From: Synechococcus sp. HJ21-Hayes
GTDB taxonomy: Bacteria; Cyanobacteriota; Cyanobacteriia; PCC-6307; Cyanobiaceae
Reading direction: 5' to 3'
DNA length: 64,000 nucleotides
Assembly (NCBI RefSeq): GCF_024345835.1
Contig: NZ_JAGQBW010000006.1
Span: 62,001-126,000, forward strand
Under the pieces are notes generated by a model. That model had not been told where the DNA came from. It worked only from the letters and a program-made list of their open reading frames with translations, and searched no databases. Positions 48,815-58,168 of the stretch are shown one piece after another; position 1 is the first letter of the stretch, and each line of letters starts with the position of its first letter. Both the position numbers and the translations under genes were made by a program.

Positions 48815-50907
48815 GGCAACGGGGGTGGCGGAGCCACGGGCGGCGGCGGTACCGGAGGTGCGGCCACTGGTACCGGTGGTGGCGAGGCCGGCGTTGCCGG
48901 TGCCGACTGAACGGGTGCGGGAGTTACGGCGCTCGGCGGTGTGCCCCTTGTGTTGCCTGGTGCCGGTGCTGTTGGCTCTGTCCGCGCGCCGGAGTCAAGC
49001 GGCTGCCCTTGCCATTCGTTGGGCCGGCGGATGTCGGCCTCTGGGTTGGCCCCAGTTTGCCTCCGCGGCTTGAGCGAGAGGGGGTTGAACTTGCCGGTGA
49101 GCACGGGCTTGGGCGGGAACTGGCGCACCGGCAGGTCTTGGGTGATCGGTGCCATGTAGGCCTGCCAGGCGGCCACGGCTGTGGCGCTGGTGCTGTTGGT
49201 GGTGCGGCTGTTGTCGTACCCCAGCCACAGGGCGGTGGTGAGCTGGGGGATCGAGCCGATGAACCACAGGTCGCGCCCCCCCTCGGAGGTGCCGGTTTTG
49301 CCGGCTACGGGGCGGTTGGGCAGGGCAGCACCGGCACCGGTGCCACCCCGCACCACCTGCTCCAGCATCCAAACCATGGCGTCGGCGATGTCGCTGGGCA
49401 CCACCCTGCGGCCCGTATCGCCATCCACGCGGCGGCTCCACAGCAGGTCACCGTTGGGGCCGAGGATGTCCTCGAACGGCGTGGGTTTCACATACACGCC
49501 CCGGTTCGTGATGCCGGCGTAGGCGGCCGCCATGTCCAGTACCGTCTGCTCGGTGGCGCCCACCGCCAGGGGGTAGAAGCGCCCCAGCTCGCGGCTGATA
49601 CCAAGGCTCTGTGCGGTGGCAATCACCTTGTCGAAGCCGAGTTTCTGCAACAGATCCACGGCCACGGTGTTGAGCGAGTTCTGCAGCGCCACCCACATGG
49701 GCACGCTGCCCATGTAGCGACCACCGAAGTTCTTGGGGCAGTAGCCGGCGAAGCAGCGGGCGGAATCCCGCATGATGTCTTCGGGTTTCATGCTCTCTTT
49801 CAGGGCCGTGAGATAGATAAACAGCTTGAACGTGGAGCCGGGTGAGCGCAGGGCCTGAACGGCCCGGTTGAACTGGCTGGTTTCAAAGTCATTGCCGCCC
49901 ACCATGGCCCGCACCAGCCCGGTGCCGGGCTCCATGGACACGATCGCGCCCTCCATGTCGCCTGGGGCGTAGGCATCGATGGTTTTCTGAGCCTGCTCCT
50001 GCCAGCTGAGATTGAGGCTGGTGCGGATGGTGAGGCCGCCCACTTCCAGTTCCTCAGGGTTCAGTACCTTGGGCAGCTCCTGGGCCACCCAGCTCGTGAA
50101 GTAGGGGGCACGGCTGGTCCAATACTTGGGTTCAGCCGGTTTCAGCTGCAGGGGCGCGGCATTGGCCTGCTCCTGTTGGAGATCGTCGATGAAGCCGGCT
50201 TCGCGCATGCGCCGCAGCACCGTGGCCCGGCGCTCCAGTGCCAGATCGGGATTCACCAGCGGTGAATACACCGAGGGTGCCGGCGGCAGCCCGGCGATCA
50301 GGGCCGCTTCAGGCAGGGTGAGTTGCGCTGGTGTCTTGGAGAAATAGATCCAGGCCGCATCGGCCACGCCGTAGGCGCTGGAGCCTAGATACACAACATT
50401 GAGGTATTCCTCAAGGATCTGTTGCTTGCTGAGCTGGCGTTCCAGCTTCCCGGCCAGGGCGGCCTCCTTCAGCTTGCGGATGATGGTGCGGTCCTGGCTC
50501 AGGAACACCGTGCGGGCCAGCTGTTGGGTGATTGTGCTGGCGCCCTCCTCAACGGAGCCCTGTCTGAGGTTGCGCAGCATCGCCCGGGCGATGCCCGTGG
50601 GATCGATGCCGTCGTGTTGATAGAAGCGACGATCTTCGGCGGCGATGAAGGCCCGCTCCACCAGCTGCGGCATCTGGCCACTGGCCACTTTCTCGCGGGT
50701 GGCAGGGCCAAGCTTCTGAATGACCTGGCCATCGGCCGATAGCACCGTCACGGTGCCCGGCCGGTTGTACGCCTTCAATCGCTGCACATTGGGGAGCAGG
50801 GCATCACTTGCCTGCACCAGCAACAACTGAGCCCCAGCCACAACAACACCTGCGCCAGCACCGATCAGGCCTGCGATTAGCAGATGGCGGCGGCGCCGTT
50901 GTCTCAC
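48811..50907 (-). CDS. Class A penicillin-binding protein (bifunctional transglycosylase/transpeptidase)
   Basis: Peptidoglycan synthase with one N-terminal membrane anchor (LLIAGLIGAGAGVVVAGAQL). The GT51 domain is recognisable by FIAAEDRRFYQHDGIDPTGI and EGASTITQQLARTVFLSQDR. The transpeptidase has the three motifs: SPGSTFK, SLNT and KTGTSEGGRDLW. A Pro-rich tail of about 100 residues ends the 698-residue protein. Its start overlaps the chlG stop by four bases, so petP, chlG and this gene form one operon. Confidence 0.96.
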   Translation of the reverse strand: MRQRRRRHLLIAGLIGAGAGVVVAGAQLLLVQASDALLPNVQRLKAYNRPGTVTVLSADGQVIQKLGPATREKVASGQMPQLVERAFIAAEDRRFYQHDGIDPTGIARAMLRNLRQGSVEEGASTITQQLARTVFLSQDRTIIRKLKEAALAGKLERQLSKQQILEEYLNVVYLGSSAYGVADAAWIYFSKTPAQLTLPEAALIAGLPPAPSVYSPLVNPDLALERRATVLRRMREAGFIDDLQQEQANAAPLQLKPAEPKYWTSRAPYFTSWVAQELPKVLNPEELEVGGLTIRTSLNLSWQEQAQKTIDAYAPGDMEGAIVSMEPGTGLVRAMVGGNDFETSQFNRAVQALRSPGSTFKLFIYLTALKESMKPEDIMRDSARCFAGYCPKNFGGRYMGSVPMWVALQNSLNTVAVDLLQKLGFDKVIATAQSLGISRELGRFYPLAVGATEQTVLDMAAAYAGITNRGVYVKPTPFEDILGPNGDLLWSRRVDGDTGRRVVPSDIADAMVWMLEQVVRGGTGAGAALPNRPVAGKTGTSEGGRDLWFIGSIPQLTTALWLGYDNSRTTNSTSATAVAAWQAYMAPITQDLPVRQFPPKPVLTGKFNPLSLKPRRQTGANPEADIRRPNEWQGQPLDSGARTEPTAPAPGNTRGTPPSAVTPAPVQSAPATPASPPPVPVAAPPVPPPPVAPPPPLP

Positions 50908-51911
50908 ATCGTCAGGGGCAAGGCGCCTGCGGAGGTCACCAAGTCACTGTGGCCAATGGCAAGGGCTGTCACGAGCATTCCCAGCACCAGGAATGGCTGG
51001 GCGCTGGCCTGGTATTTCACATCGAAGGCAACGGGATCCCGTAGTAACCAGATGTCTTGAAAGGTGATCTGGGGAATGATCAACAGCACCAGTAGCACCG
51101 CGGCGAAATGCTGACCGATCGCGATCAGCACGGCAACCATGGCGAGTTGGAAAAGATCGATCATTCCGGCACTGATCCAGCTCGCTGTCTCGATGCCGAA
51201 GGCCACTGGCAGGCTCTGCAGCCCGAGGGCCCGATCCCCTTCCACGCTCTTGAAATCATTCACCACCGCAATGCCTAGGCCCGCCAGGGAGTAGGCCAGC
51301 GTCAGCAAGGCCGTGGTCCAGGTGAGCTGCCCGAACAGGGCTTGACCGGCCCACCAGGGCAGGGCGATGTAGCTGGCGCCGAGGGCGTAGTTGCCCAACC
51401 AGCCATTCTGCTTGAGTTTTAGCGGTGGCGCTGAATAGATGAAGCTCACGAAGGAGCCCCCCAGGGCCAGCAGGAACAGAACCGGCGTGGCGTGGCCGGC
51501 CCAGACATCGAGGCCATAGGCCACACCGAGGCCGGCGAGCAGTAGCACCCAGATCTGCACTTTAACCTGCCAGAGCGGAATCGCACCGGAGGGAATGGGC
51601 CGGTAGGGCTCGTTGATCGCGTCAATCTCGCGGTCGTAGTAGTCGTTGATGGTCTGGGTGTAGCCCGCCAGTAGGGGGCCGCTCATCAGCATGCAGGCGA
51701 TCGAAGCGCCCACTTCCGGAAGGGTCCAGTGGAAGTTGCCGGAGGCCGCAGCACCGCAGAGCACTCCCCAGATCAGGGGAATCCAGGTCACCGGTTTCAT
51801 GAGCTGAAGCCGGATCTTCCAAATGTTGGAGGTGCCGCTGGCACCTTTCATGCCCAGCAGCTGGCGGGCCCCACCACCCGAGGCGGCGGTGGGATTAGGG
51901 GAATCGCTCAC
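50904..51911 (-). CDS. chlG: Chlorophyll synthase
   Basis: UbiA-family prenyltransferase that esterifies chlorophyllide with phytyl or geranylgeranyl diphosphate. The first Asp-rich motif is QTINDYYDREIDAINEPYRP, followed by the second, NDFKSVEGDRALGL. At least seven membrane helices are visible. The protein is 335 residues, usual for cyanobacterial ChlG. Its start overlaps the petP stop by four bases, and the stop overlaps the penicillin-binding gene start, so all three are co-transcribed. Confidence 0.98.
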   Translation of the reverse strand: MSDSPNPTAASGGGARQLLGMKGASGTSNIWKIRLQLMKPVTWIPLIWGVLCGAAASGNFHWTLPEVGASIACMLMSGPLLAGYTQTINDYYDREIDAINEPYRPIPSGAIPLWQVKVQIWVLLLAGLGVAYGLDVWAGHATPVLFLLALGGSFVSFIYSAPPLKLKQNGWLGNYALGASYIALPWWAGQALFGQLTWTTALLTLAYSLAGLGIAVVNDFKSVEGDRALGLQSLPVAFGIETASWISAGMIDLFQLAMVAVLIAIGQHFAAVLLVLLIIPQITFQDIWLLRDPVAFDVKYQASAQPFLVLGMLVTALAIGHSDLVTSAGALPLTM

Positions 51912-52120
51912 GCTGCGGTGATCTCGTCGTCGAAGAACCAGGTGGTGGTCCCGTTGGCGAGCTCCACCACCACGCCGATGCCCTTGCCGTCGGTCACCTT
52001 GAAGTCCTTCACCGTGCCGGTGGCGTCGGCCTGGAGGGCCGTCACCAGATCAGCGGGAATGCGGTCGCGCACCCGGGTGACCCGCACCTTCGAGCCGATG
52101 GTGATGGCAGCCTGGGACAT
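51908..52120 (-). CDS. petP: Cytochrome b6f subunit PetP
   Basis: The 70-residue protein is an SH3-like DUF2862 protein ([20 protein letters not shown], then [20 protein letters not shown] and [10 protein letters not shown]). In cyanobacteria PetP is a loosely bound peripheral subunit of the cytochrome b6f complex that affects its stability. No membrane segment. It starts the petP-chlG operon and lies divergent to hisF. Confidence 0.92.
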   Translation of the reverse strand: MSQAAITIGSKVRVTRVRDRIPADLVTALQADATGTVKDFKVTDGKGIGVVVELANGTTTWFFDDEITAA

Positions 52121-52176
52121 GTCCGGCGCAACTAGAAAAGTGGCGCAAGGCTAACCCGCTGCCAGCCCGTTCTTCC

Positions 52177-52968
52177 ATGGTCGCCAAACGGATCATTCCC
52201 TGTCTTGATGTGGCCGATGGCCGGGTGGTGAAGGGGGTCAATTTCGTGGGCCTGCGCGATGCCGGTGACCCGGTGGAGCTGGCCTGTCGCTACAGCGCTT
52301 CCGGGGCCGATGAGCTGGTGTTTCTGGACATCGCCGCCAGCCACCAGGGCCGCGGCACCCTGGTGGAGCTGGTGCAGCGCACCGCTGAGGCGGTGACGAT
52401 CCCCTTCACTGTTGGGGGGGGGATCAGCAGCGTGGAGGGCATCACCGAGCTGCTGCGGGCCGGTGCCGACAAGGTGAGCCTCAACTCCTCGGCCGTGCGC
52501 GATCCCGGCCTGGTAGCCAGGGGGGCCGAGCGCTTCGGCTGCCAGTGCATCGTGGTGGCCATTGATGCCCGTCGCCGCGAGGGGTCAGAGCCCGGCTGGG
52601 ACGTGTATGTGAAGGGAGGGCGCGAGAACACAGGACTCGATGCGGTGGCCTGGGCCCAGCGGGTGGTGGCCCTGGGCGCCGGAGAGATCCTGCTCACCTC
52701 CATGGACGGCGATGGCACCCAGGCGGGTTACGAGCTCAACCTCACCCGTGCGGTGGCGGAAGCCGTGGAGGTGCCGGTGATTGCCTCCGGTGGGGCTGGC
52801 AGCATCGACCACATCGCCCAGGCGCTCCAACACGGCAAGGCGTCCGCGGCGCTGCTGGCGTCGTTGCTGCACGACGGCGTGTTGACGGTGGAACAGATCA
52901 AGGCCGACTTGCTCGGCCGTGGCCTGAACCTGCGTCCGCTGGATCCGGGGCTGCAAGCGGTGGGCTGA
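52177..52968 (+). CDS. hisF: Imidazole glycerol phosphate synthase cyclase subunit
   Basis: Beta/alpha-barrel enzyme of histidine biosynthesis working with HisH. Catalytic Asp residues are in the N-terminal [15 protein letters not shown] and the later [17 protein letters not shown]. The phosphate-binding Gly-rich loops are [15 protein letters not shown] and [16 protein letters not shown]. 263 residues, full length. Not clustered with other his genes here. Confidence 0.98.
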   Translation: MVAKRIIPCLDVADGRVVKGVNFVGLRDAGDPVELACRYSASGADELVFLDIAASHQGRGTLVELVQRTAEAVTIPFTVGGGISSVEGITELLRAGADKVSLNSSAVRDPGLVARGAERFGCQCIVVAIDARRREGSEPGWDVYVKGGRENTGLDAVAWAQRVVALGAGEILLTSMDGDGTQAGYELNLTRAVAEAVEVPVIASGGAGSIDHIAQALQHGKASAALLASLLHDGVLTVEQIKADLLGRGLNLRPLDPGLQAVG

Positions 52969-53033
52969 GTCGCGTCTGCCCGTTACCTCCCGTTACATTG
53001 GGCTCAGTTTCACCCGCTGCTTCAGCCCTGGCC

Positions 53034-53360
53034 GTGCCGGCGTTGCTCCAGACCCACTCCACTGCCTTGGCCGTTGTCCTGGTGGTCACCGTGGTGGCGA
53101 TGGTGGCCTGGGCTTTGCAGCTGATGCAGGCCGCTGTCGACCGCAAGGAGTTCTCGCTCATGCTGGCCGGCTGCATGGTGTGTTCGGCCGCAGTGGGTCT
53201 GGCCACGGTGATGCTGATCACCTTCACCAGTGCCGATCGGCTCCAGGCCCAGGGCTATTTGAGTGGTGGTGAATCAGGCGCAGTGGAGTTGGCCTCGGGG
53301 GGTGTCAGTCTCGATTCCATTTCCCTCCCCTGGGATGCCAGCTTCCATTCGTCCCGGTGA
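53034..53360 (+). CDS. Small membrane protein with two helices, cyanobacterial
   Basis: I start at the GTG at 53034; a TTG twelve codons earlier is an alternative. Two hydrophobic segments (LAVVLVVTVVAMVAWALQLM and MLAGCMVCSAAVGLATVMLI) are followed by a Ser/Gly-rich tail. It overlaps the menG start in a different frame by 26 bases. Function unknown. Confidence 0.6.
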   Translation: MPALLQTHSTALAVVLVVTVVAMVAWALQLMQAAVDRKEFSLMLAGCMVCSAAVGLATVMLITFTSADRLQAQGYLSGGESGAVELASGGVSLDSISLPWDASFHSSR

Positions 53361-54051
53361 TCCCGATCAGGTCCGTGATCTATTCGATCAGATCGCTCCT
53401 GCCTACGACCGCCTCAACGACACCTTGAGCCTCGGCCTCCATCGCCTCTGGAAGCGCCAGGCGGTGGCGTGGCTAGACCCCGCCCCTGGCCAGAGGCTTC
53501 TGGACCTGTGCTGCGGTACCGGAGACCTGGCCCTAGTGCTGGCCCAAAAAGTGCGCCCCGGCGGGTTGGTGCTGGGCCTGGATGCGGCGGCGGCGCCCCT
53601 TGGTCAGGCCCGGCGCCGGGCCGCCAGTCAGCCCTGGTTGCCGCTGGAGTTTCGCCAGGGTGATGCCCAGGCCACCGGCTTGGCGGCGGGCTGGGCCGAT
53701 GGCGCTGTGATGGCCTACGGACTGCGCAATCTCCAGGATCCCGCCGCGGGGTTGCAGGAGCTGCGGCGGCTGCTCAAGCCCGGCGCCCGGGCAGCGGTAC
53801 TTGATTTCAACCGCCCCGTCGATGGGGCTGGCTTCACGGCGGGTTTCCAGCGGTTCTACCTGCGGCAGCTGGTGGTGCCCTTAGCCCGTAGGGCGGGTCT
53901 GGAGCCCCAGTACGCCTATCTGGAGGAGAGTCTGCGGCGCTTCCCCACGGGAGCACAGCAGGAGCAGCTGGCCCAGTCTGCCGGCTTCGCCCAGGCTCGC
54001 CACCGCCGGTTGGCTGCTGGGCAGATGGGCCTGCTGCAACTGGTGGCTTGA
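53335..54051 (+). CDS. menG: Demethylphylloquinone/demethylmenaquinone methyltransferase
   Basis: SAM-dependent methyltransferase for phylloquinone or plastoquinone-related quinone. It starts MPASIRPGDPDQVRDLFDQI, with the conserved FDQIAPAYDRLNDTLSLGLH opening and SAM motif LLDLCCGTGDLALVLAQKV, then VMAYGLRNLQDPAAGLQELR. I use the ATG at 53335, since the longer frame extends into the preceding gene. In cyanobacteria MenG makes phylloquinone for photosystem I. 238 residues. Confidence 0.93.
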   Translation: MPASIRPGDPDQVRDLFDQIAPAYDRLNDTLSLGLHRLWKRQAVAWLDPAPGQRLLDLCCGTGDLALVLAQKVRPGGLVLGLDAAAAPLGQARRRAASQPWLPLEFRQGDAQATGLAAGWADGAVMAYGLRNLQDPAAGLQELRRLLKPGARAAVLDFNRPVDGAGFTAGFQRFYLRQLVVPLARRAGLEPQYAYLEESLRRFPTGAQQEQLAQSAGFAQARHRRLAAGQMGLLQLVA

Positions 54052-54201
54052 GGGGCGGGGCCTTGGGGCTTGGCGGGGTGGCGCTCCAGCACTCTCCTGA
54101 AACCTGCGCAGCCTGTACGGATTTCAGGAGGCGCCTCGGCAGACCCTCTCCGCTCCGGACCCGCCGCCATCGACAATGGCGCCACGAGCGGCCAGCCCCC
54201 A

Positions 54202-55065
54202 GTGCATTTTCAGGACATCATCCAGACCCTTAACCGCTTCTGGGCCGAGCGGGGCTGCCTGATCCTGCAGCCCTACGACACCGAAAAGGGCGCTGGCACC
54301 ATGAGCCCCCACACGGTGCTGCGGGCGATCGGGCCGGAGCCCTGGGCTGTGGCTTACCCCGAGCCCTGCCGCCGGCCCACGGATGGCCGCTATGGCGATA
54401 ACCCCAACCGGGCCCAGCACTATTTCCAGTACCAGGTGCTGATCAAGCCCAGTCCTGATGCCATCCAGGAGACCTATCTGGCTTCGCTGGAAGCCCTCGG
54501 CATCCAAGCCAAGGACCATGACATTCGCTTCGTGGAGGACAACTGGGAATCCCCCACCCTCGGCGCCTGGGGCGTGGGCTGGGAGGTGTGGCTCGATGGC
54601 ATGGAAGTGACCCAGTTCACCTACTTCCAGCAATGCGGCGGCCTCGATTGCCGGCCGGTGTCGATCGAGATCACCTATGGCCTGGAACGCCTGGCCATGT
54701 ACCTGCAGGACGTGGAGAGCATCTGGGACCTCAGCTGGGACGGCAACCGCTCCTACGGCGACATCTGGCTGCCCTTTGAAAAGGGCCAGTGCACTTATAA
54801 CTTCGAGGCCTCAAACCCCGAACGGCTCAAACAGCTGTTTGCCATTTATGAGGCCGAGGCCGCCGATCTGGTGGCCCAGAAGCTGCCCGCCCCAGCCCTG
54901 GACTTTGTACTCAAGTGCAGCCACACCTTCAACCTGCTGGAGGCTCGCGGTGTGATCTCGGTGACCGAGCGCACCGCCACCATCGGCCGCATCCGCAACC
55001 TCGCCCGCCAAGTGGCTGAAGCCTGGCTGGCCGAGCGTGAGGCCCTGGGTTTCCCCCTGCTCTAA
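54202..55065 (+). CDS. glyQ: Glycyl-tRNA synthetase alpha subunit
   Basis: Catalytic alpha subunit of the heterotetrameric GlyRS; the beta subunit is elsewhere. The conserved N-terminus is [19 protein letters not shown] followed by [21 protein letters not shown] choose the GTG at 54202 because homologues begin here; the frame's earlier ATG at 54070 adds 44 non-conserved residues. The domain is complete (287 residues), including [19 protein letters not shown]. It converges with the LysM gene by four bases. Confidence 0.95.
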   Translation: MHFQDIIQTLNRFWAERGCLILQPYDTEKGAGTMSPHTVLRAIGPEPWAVAYPEPCRRPTDGRYGDNPNRAQHYFQYQVLIKPSPDAIQETYLASLEALGIQAKDHDIRFVEDNWESPTLGAWGVGWEVWLDGMEVTQFTYFQQCGGLDCRPVSIEITYGLERLAMYLQDVESIWDLSWDGNRSYGDIWLPFEKGQCTYNFEASNPERLKQLFAIYEAEAADLVAQKLPAPALDFVLKCSHTFNLLEARGVISVTERTATIGRIRNLARQVAEAWLAEREALGFPLL

Positions 55066-55709
55066 GGCGCGGGCGGTACGGGCACGGCGGGTCCATCGAG
55101 GGTGTTGCTGCAGAGGTCGAGCACGATCCGCTGGGGAACGGAACCCGGTAGGGGTGTTTCCCATGGCTGCCATTGGCCATTGATGCGCCAGGTTTGGCGC
55201 AGGCTCTCGCACTGCACCGCCACGGCGGAGGCGGCTGATCCACGCACGCCGAGGTCGGCCGCGGATGCTTTCACCAGCGTGATGCGCACACCGCCGGGGT
55301 GGAGTTTCCAGCCGGCCCAGTCCACCGCCGTGGTGTTGAACCATTTCCAGCGAGCCTGGCCCGAGAGCTCCCGCAGTTCAAGCTCGGCCCGGTCTCTGCG
55401 TTCGGCTGGGCTCAGCAGCAGGGCCGCGGAGGCATCACCGCTGCTACCTGGGGGTGGCGGTGGCGCCAGTTCCGCTGTCGGTTTGCCGGGCAGCGTGAGG
55501 ATCTGACCCACCTGCAGCAGGGTTGGGTCCTTGATGCCGTTGATGCGGATCAAGGCCTCAAGGCTCACCCCATGCCGGATGGCGAGTTGCTCCAGCGTGT
55601 CGCCCTCCGCCACGGCGATGCTGCTGGCCCGGGCTGCGGGGTACGGGGCCAGCAGAACAGCGCTCAGCACCAGGCAGCTCAGCAGTCCAGGGGTGGCGGA
55701 GTGGCGCAC
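55062..55709 (-). CDS. Secreted LysM-domain protein
   Basis: The N-terminal signal peptide is [21 protein letters not shown] LysM domain follows ([20 protein letters not shown], then [19 protein letters not shown]), which binds peptidoglycan. The remaining 120 residues carry a Cys pair (VQCESLRQ and DLCSNTLDG). It is a periplasmic or cell-wall protein of unknown enzyme activity. 215 residues. Convergent with glyQ. Confidence 0.88.
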   Translation of the reverse strand: MRHSATPGLLSCLVLSAVLLAPYPAARASSIAVAEGDTLEQLAIRHGVSLEALIRINGIKDPTLLQVGQILTLPGKPTAELAPPPPPGSSGDASAALLLSPAERRDRAELELRELSGQARWKWFNTTAVDWAGWKLHPGGVRITLVKASAADLGVRGSAASAVAVQCESLRQTWRINGQWQPWETPLPGSVPQRIVLDLCSNTLDGPAVPVPPAP

Positions 55710-55767
55710 GGTAGTGGGGAGCGCGGCCGAACCCTAGGGGAACCCTCAGGGCACCGCCTGGCCATCC

Positions 55768-57756
55768 ATGCCCGCTGCCCTGGTGTCCCTGCTGGTGATC
55801 GCCCTGGCCATCGGGGTGCTGCCCCTCCCCTGGCCTCTGCAGTGGGCGGCTCTGGTGGGTCTGCTTCTGCTGGCGGTGCTATTGGCTCGCCGCTGGGGGC
55901 TGGTTCTGCTGTTGGTGCTGCCCATCCTGTTCGGCTGGGGACTGCTGGCCCAGCCCCAGGCAGGACCTACCGATCCCGTGCGTCTGATTCCGGCGGGTGC
56001 GGTTTCGGCGCCCGTGCAGGTGCGCGGCCAGCTGCTCTCGGATCCCACGCTCGACCCCTCAGGTGCCAGCTGCCGGGTTGTGCTGCAGAGCAGGGCGGGT
56101 CGCACGGAGCTGCGCTTTCAGCCCTGCCCGCGGCTCCAGCAGGGCTGGCGGCTGCAGGTGAGTGGGGTCCTGGGGCGTCCACGGGCGGCGGCCCATCCCT
56201 TGCTTTCTGGCTCGGCCGAACGCTTGGCCCGGCAGGGGGTGTGGAGCCAGTTGCGCGTGCAGCAGTGGCAGGTGTTGGAGCGTCCGGCTACGCCCATGGC
56301 CGATCTGCGCCGTCGCATGGCGGCCGCCCTGTTGGCGGTGGGGGGGGCGGATGCAGGCGGGGTGCTGGCCGCGCTGGTGTTGGGCAGTGCCGTGGTGCCA
56401 GTTCCCATGGCAGTGCGCGAGGCCTTTCGGGTGGCGGGGCTCTCCCACGCCCTGGCGGCCAGCGGTTTTCATCTCACCGTGTTGCTTGGCGCTGTGATGG
56501 CCCTTGGCCGCTCCGCACCGAAGCCCGTGCGCTGGCTGCTCGCCCTGGGGGCGATGCTGTTGTTCCTGCTGTTGGCCGGGCCGCAGCCCTCCGTGGTGCG
56601 GGCTGTGCTGATGGGGGCCGTTGCCTTTGTGGTGCAGGAGAGCGGCCGGCGTGCCAGGCCCCTCGGCGTGTTGTTGCTTTGCCTGCTGCTGATCCTGCTG
56701 GTAGCGCCTGCCTGGCTCCTGGACGTGGGCTTTCAGCTCAGCGTGGCCGCCACCGCTGGCCTGATGCTCACGGCGCGGCCGCTGGAGCAGGCCCTGGCGC
56801 GGTGGCCGTGGCCCACCTGGGCAGCGGCAGGCATCGCCGTGCCCTTGGCCGCGTCCCTCTGGACCTTGCCCCTGCAGTTGCTGCATTTCGGCGCCCTGCC
56901 CCTCTATGCCGTGCCCGCGAATCTGGTGGTGGCGCCACTGCTGTCGCCCCTCACCCTCGGGGCGATGGCCATGGCGGTGGCGGCTGTCACGTTCACACCG
57001 TTGGTGACGCTGCTGGGCTGGGCGCTGGTGCCCCTCACCCGGATGTTCCTCTGGTTGGCGGCGTTCTTCTCAAGCCTGCCTATGGCCCAGTGGCAGCTGG
57101 GCAAGGTACAGCCGTTGTTGGTACTGGTGTTTGGCCTGGGGCTGTTGCCATGGCTGTTGCTGGAGCAGGCCTGCGGCCGCCGCTGGCGCTCCTGGGGGAT
57201 GGCAGCGATGGCGGCCGTGATGGCGGTGCACCTGGGGTTGCTGCATGGCGATCAGCTGTTGCTGGTGCGCGAGGCGCCGCGGGATTGGCTCGTGGCGCGC
57301 CATGGCGGCCGGGCAGCTCTGATCACCAGCGCCGCCGATGGCCTCAGCTGCAGCCGGGCGCGTCAGCTGGCCGTGGGTTTGGGTATCCAGCGTTACGACT
57401 GGGCTTTGCTGCTCGATCCCGTGGCCGCCGAGGGGGCCAGTTGCTGGCAGGCGCTCACCCCCACCCTGGTCGAGGGGCTGCAGCTGGGGCAGCGGCTGGC
57501 CAGCCCTGGCCTGCAGGTGGAGCCTTTGGCGGAGGACAGCCAGGCGCTGCTGTTGCAAGCTGGCCGCCTGCAGTGGGGATTGCTGCCGGATCGTCAGGCC
57601 TGGTGGAGCTGGCAGCGTCAGCCGCAGCGGAGGGTGGATGGCCTGTGGCTGGGATTTGAGCCGGGCCGCCGCGAGCGCCAGGCCCTTCCATCACTGCCAG
57701 CCAACCGCCTGTGGTTCCCTGCTGCCGGTTCACCCAGCGGTTGGCGCCAGGCCTGA
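55768..57756 (+). CDS. comEC: ComEC/Rec2-type competence protein
   Basis: Inner-membrane channel for single-stranded DNA uptake in natural transformation. It has an N-terminal membrane region with a small OB-like domain (VSAPVQVRGQLLSDPTLDPS), then the competence core with many membrane segments (for example SHALAASGFHLTVLLGAVMA and LDVGFQLSVAATAGLMLTAR, both ComEC signatures). The C-terminal region of about 150 residues corresponds to the metallo-beta-lactamase domain, but I find no HxHxDH motif, so any nuclease activity may be lost. 662 residues, shorter than full ComEC of about 750. It supports competence in the same region as the pilus locus. Confidence 0.9.
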   Translation: MPAALVSLLVIALAIGVLPLPWPLQWAALVGLLLLAVLLARRWGLVLLLVLPILFGWGLLAQPQAGPTDPVRLIPAGAVSAPVQVRGQLLSDPTLDPSGASCRVVLQSRAGRTELRFQPCPRLQQGWRLQVSGVLGRPRAAAHPLLSGSAERLARQGVWSQLRVQQWQVLERPATPMADLRRRMAAALLAVGGADAGGVLAALVLGSAVVPVPMAVREAFRVAGLSHALAASGFHLTVLLGAVMALGRSAPKPVRWLLALGAMLLFLLLAGPQPSVVRAVLMGAVAFVVQESGRRARPLGVLLLCLLLILLVAPAWLLDVGFQLSVAATAGLMLTARPLEQALARWPWPTWAAAGIAVPLAASLWTLPLQLLHFGALPLYAVPANLVVAPLLSPLTLGAMAMAVAAVTFTPLVTLLGWALVPLTRMFLWLAAFFSSLPMAQWQLGKVQPLLVLVFGLGLLPWLLLEQACGRRWRSWGMAAMAAVMAVHLGLLHGDQLLLVREAPRDWLVARHGGRAALITSAADGLSCSRARQLAVGLGIQRYDWALLLDPVAAEGASCWQALTPTLVEGLQLGQRLASPGLQVEPLAEDSQALLLQAGRLQWGLLPDRQAWWSWQRQPQRRVDGLWLGFEPGRRERQALPSLPANRLWFPAAGSPSGWRQA

Positions 57757-57793
57757 AGCCTGCCCCTCCATCCGTACACTGGATGGGTCTCCT

Positions 57794-57878
57794 GGAGAGG
57801 TGGCTGAGTGGTCGAAAGCGAACGACTCGAAATCGTTTGAAGGGAAACCTTCCGTGGGTTCGAATCCCACCCTCTCCG
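57794..57878 (+). tRNA. tRNA-Ser(CGA)
   Basis: The acceptor stem GGAGAGG pairs with CCTCTCC. The anticodon stem-loop is AACGA CTCGAAA TCGTT with anticodon CGA, a long variable arm follows (TTGAAGGGAAACCTTC region), and the T arm GTGGGTTCGAATCCCAC is intact. 85 bases without encoded CCA, as expected for a long-arm tRNA-Ser. Confidence 0.96.
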
Positions 57879-57909
57879 TATCAAGCACGTCCCACGAGGA
57901 CTACTCAAG

Positions 57910-57939
57910 TCCCACTTCCCTTGCGGCAGTGGGATTTTT
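57910..57939 (+). terminator. Intrinsic terminator after tRNA-Ser
   Basis: TCCCACT (57910-57916) pairs with AGTGGGA (57928-57934) around an 11-base loop and is followed by TTTTT (57935-57939). It lies 32 bases after the tRNA-Ser end. Confidence 0.88.
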
Positions 57940-58168
57940 GCTATGCGGACGGCCTGGGTTTGTCCACCGCTGATTCATGGTGTCTGCACCTTGTGCTGTT
58001 GGATTGCCTTGATGGCATCACGGGTGTGGTTTAGGGGAAGGGATGTCAGTACTTCGGAATGGATTTCGCGAGTCTTCCAATTCTGGTTCTTTTGATCTAG
58101 GGAGACTCTGGAGAACCAGCACCTTTCGCGGGAGAATGATCCTGTGATCGCAGGCCAGAACTGGGGTG

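Noticed and set aside
48823-48835. Copy of the GTGGC-GGA-GCCAC half-hairpin in the penicillin-binding gene tail
   Set aside because: Only one half of the 39-nt element is present, in a Pro-rich coding tail, so chance similarity is the simpler explanation.
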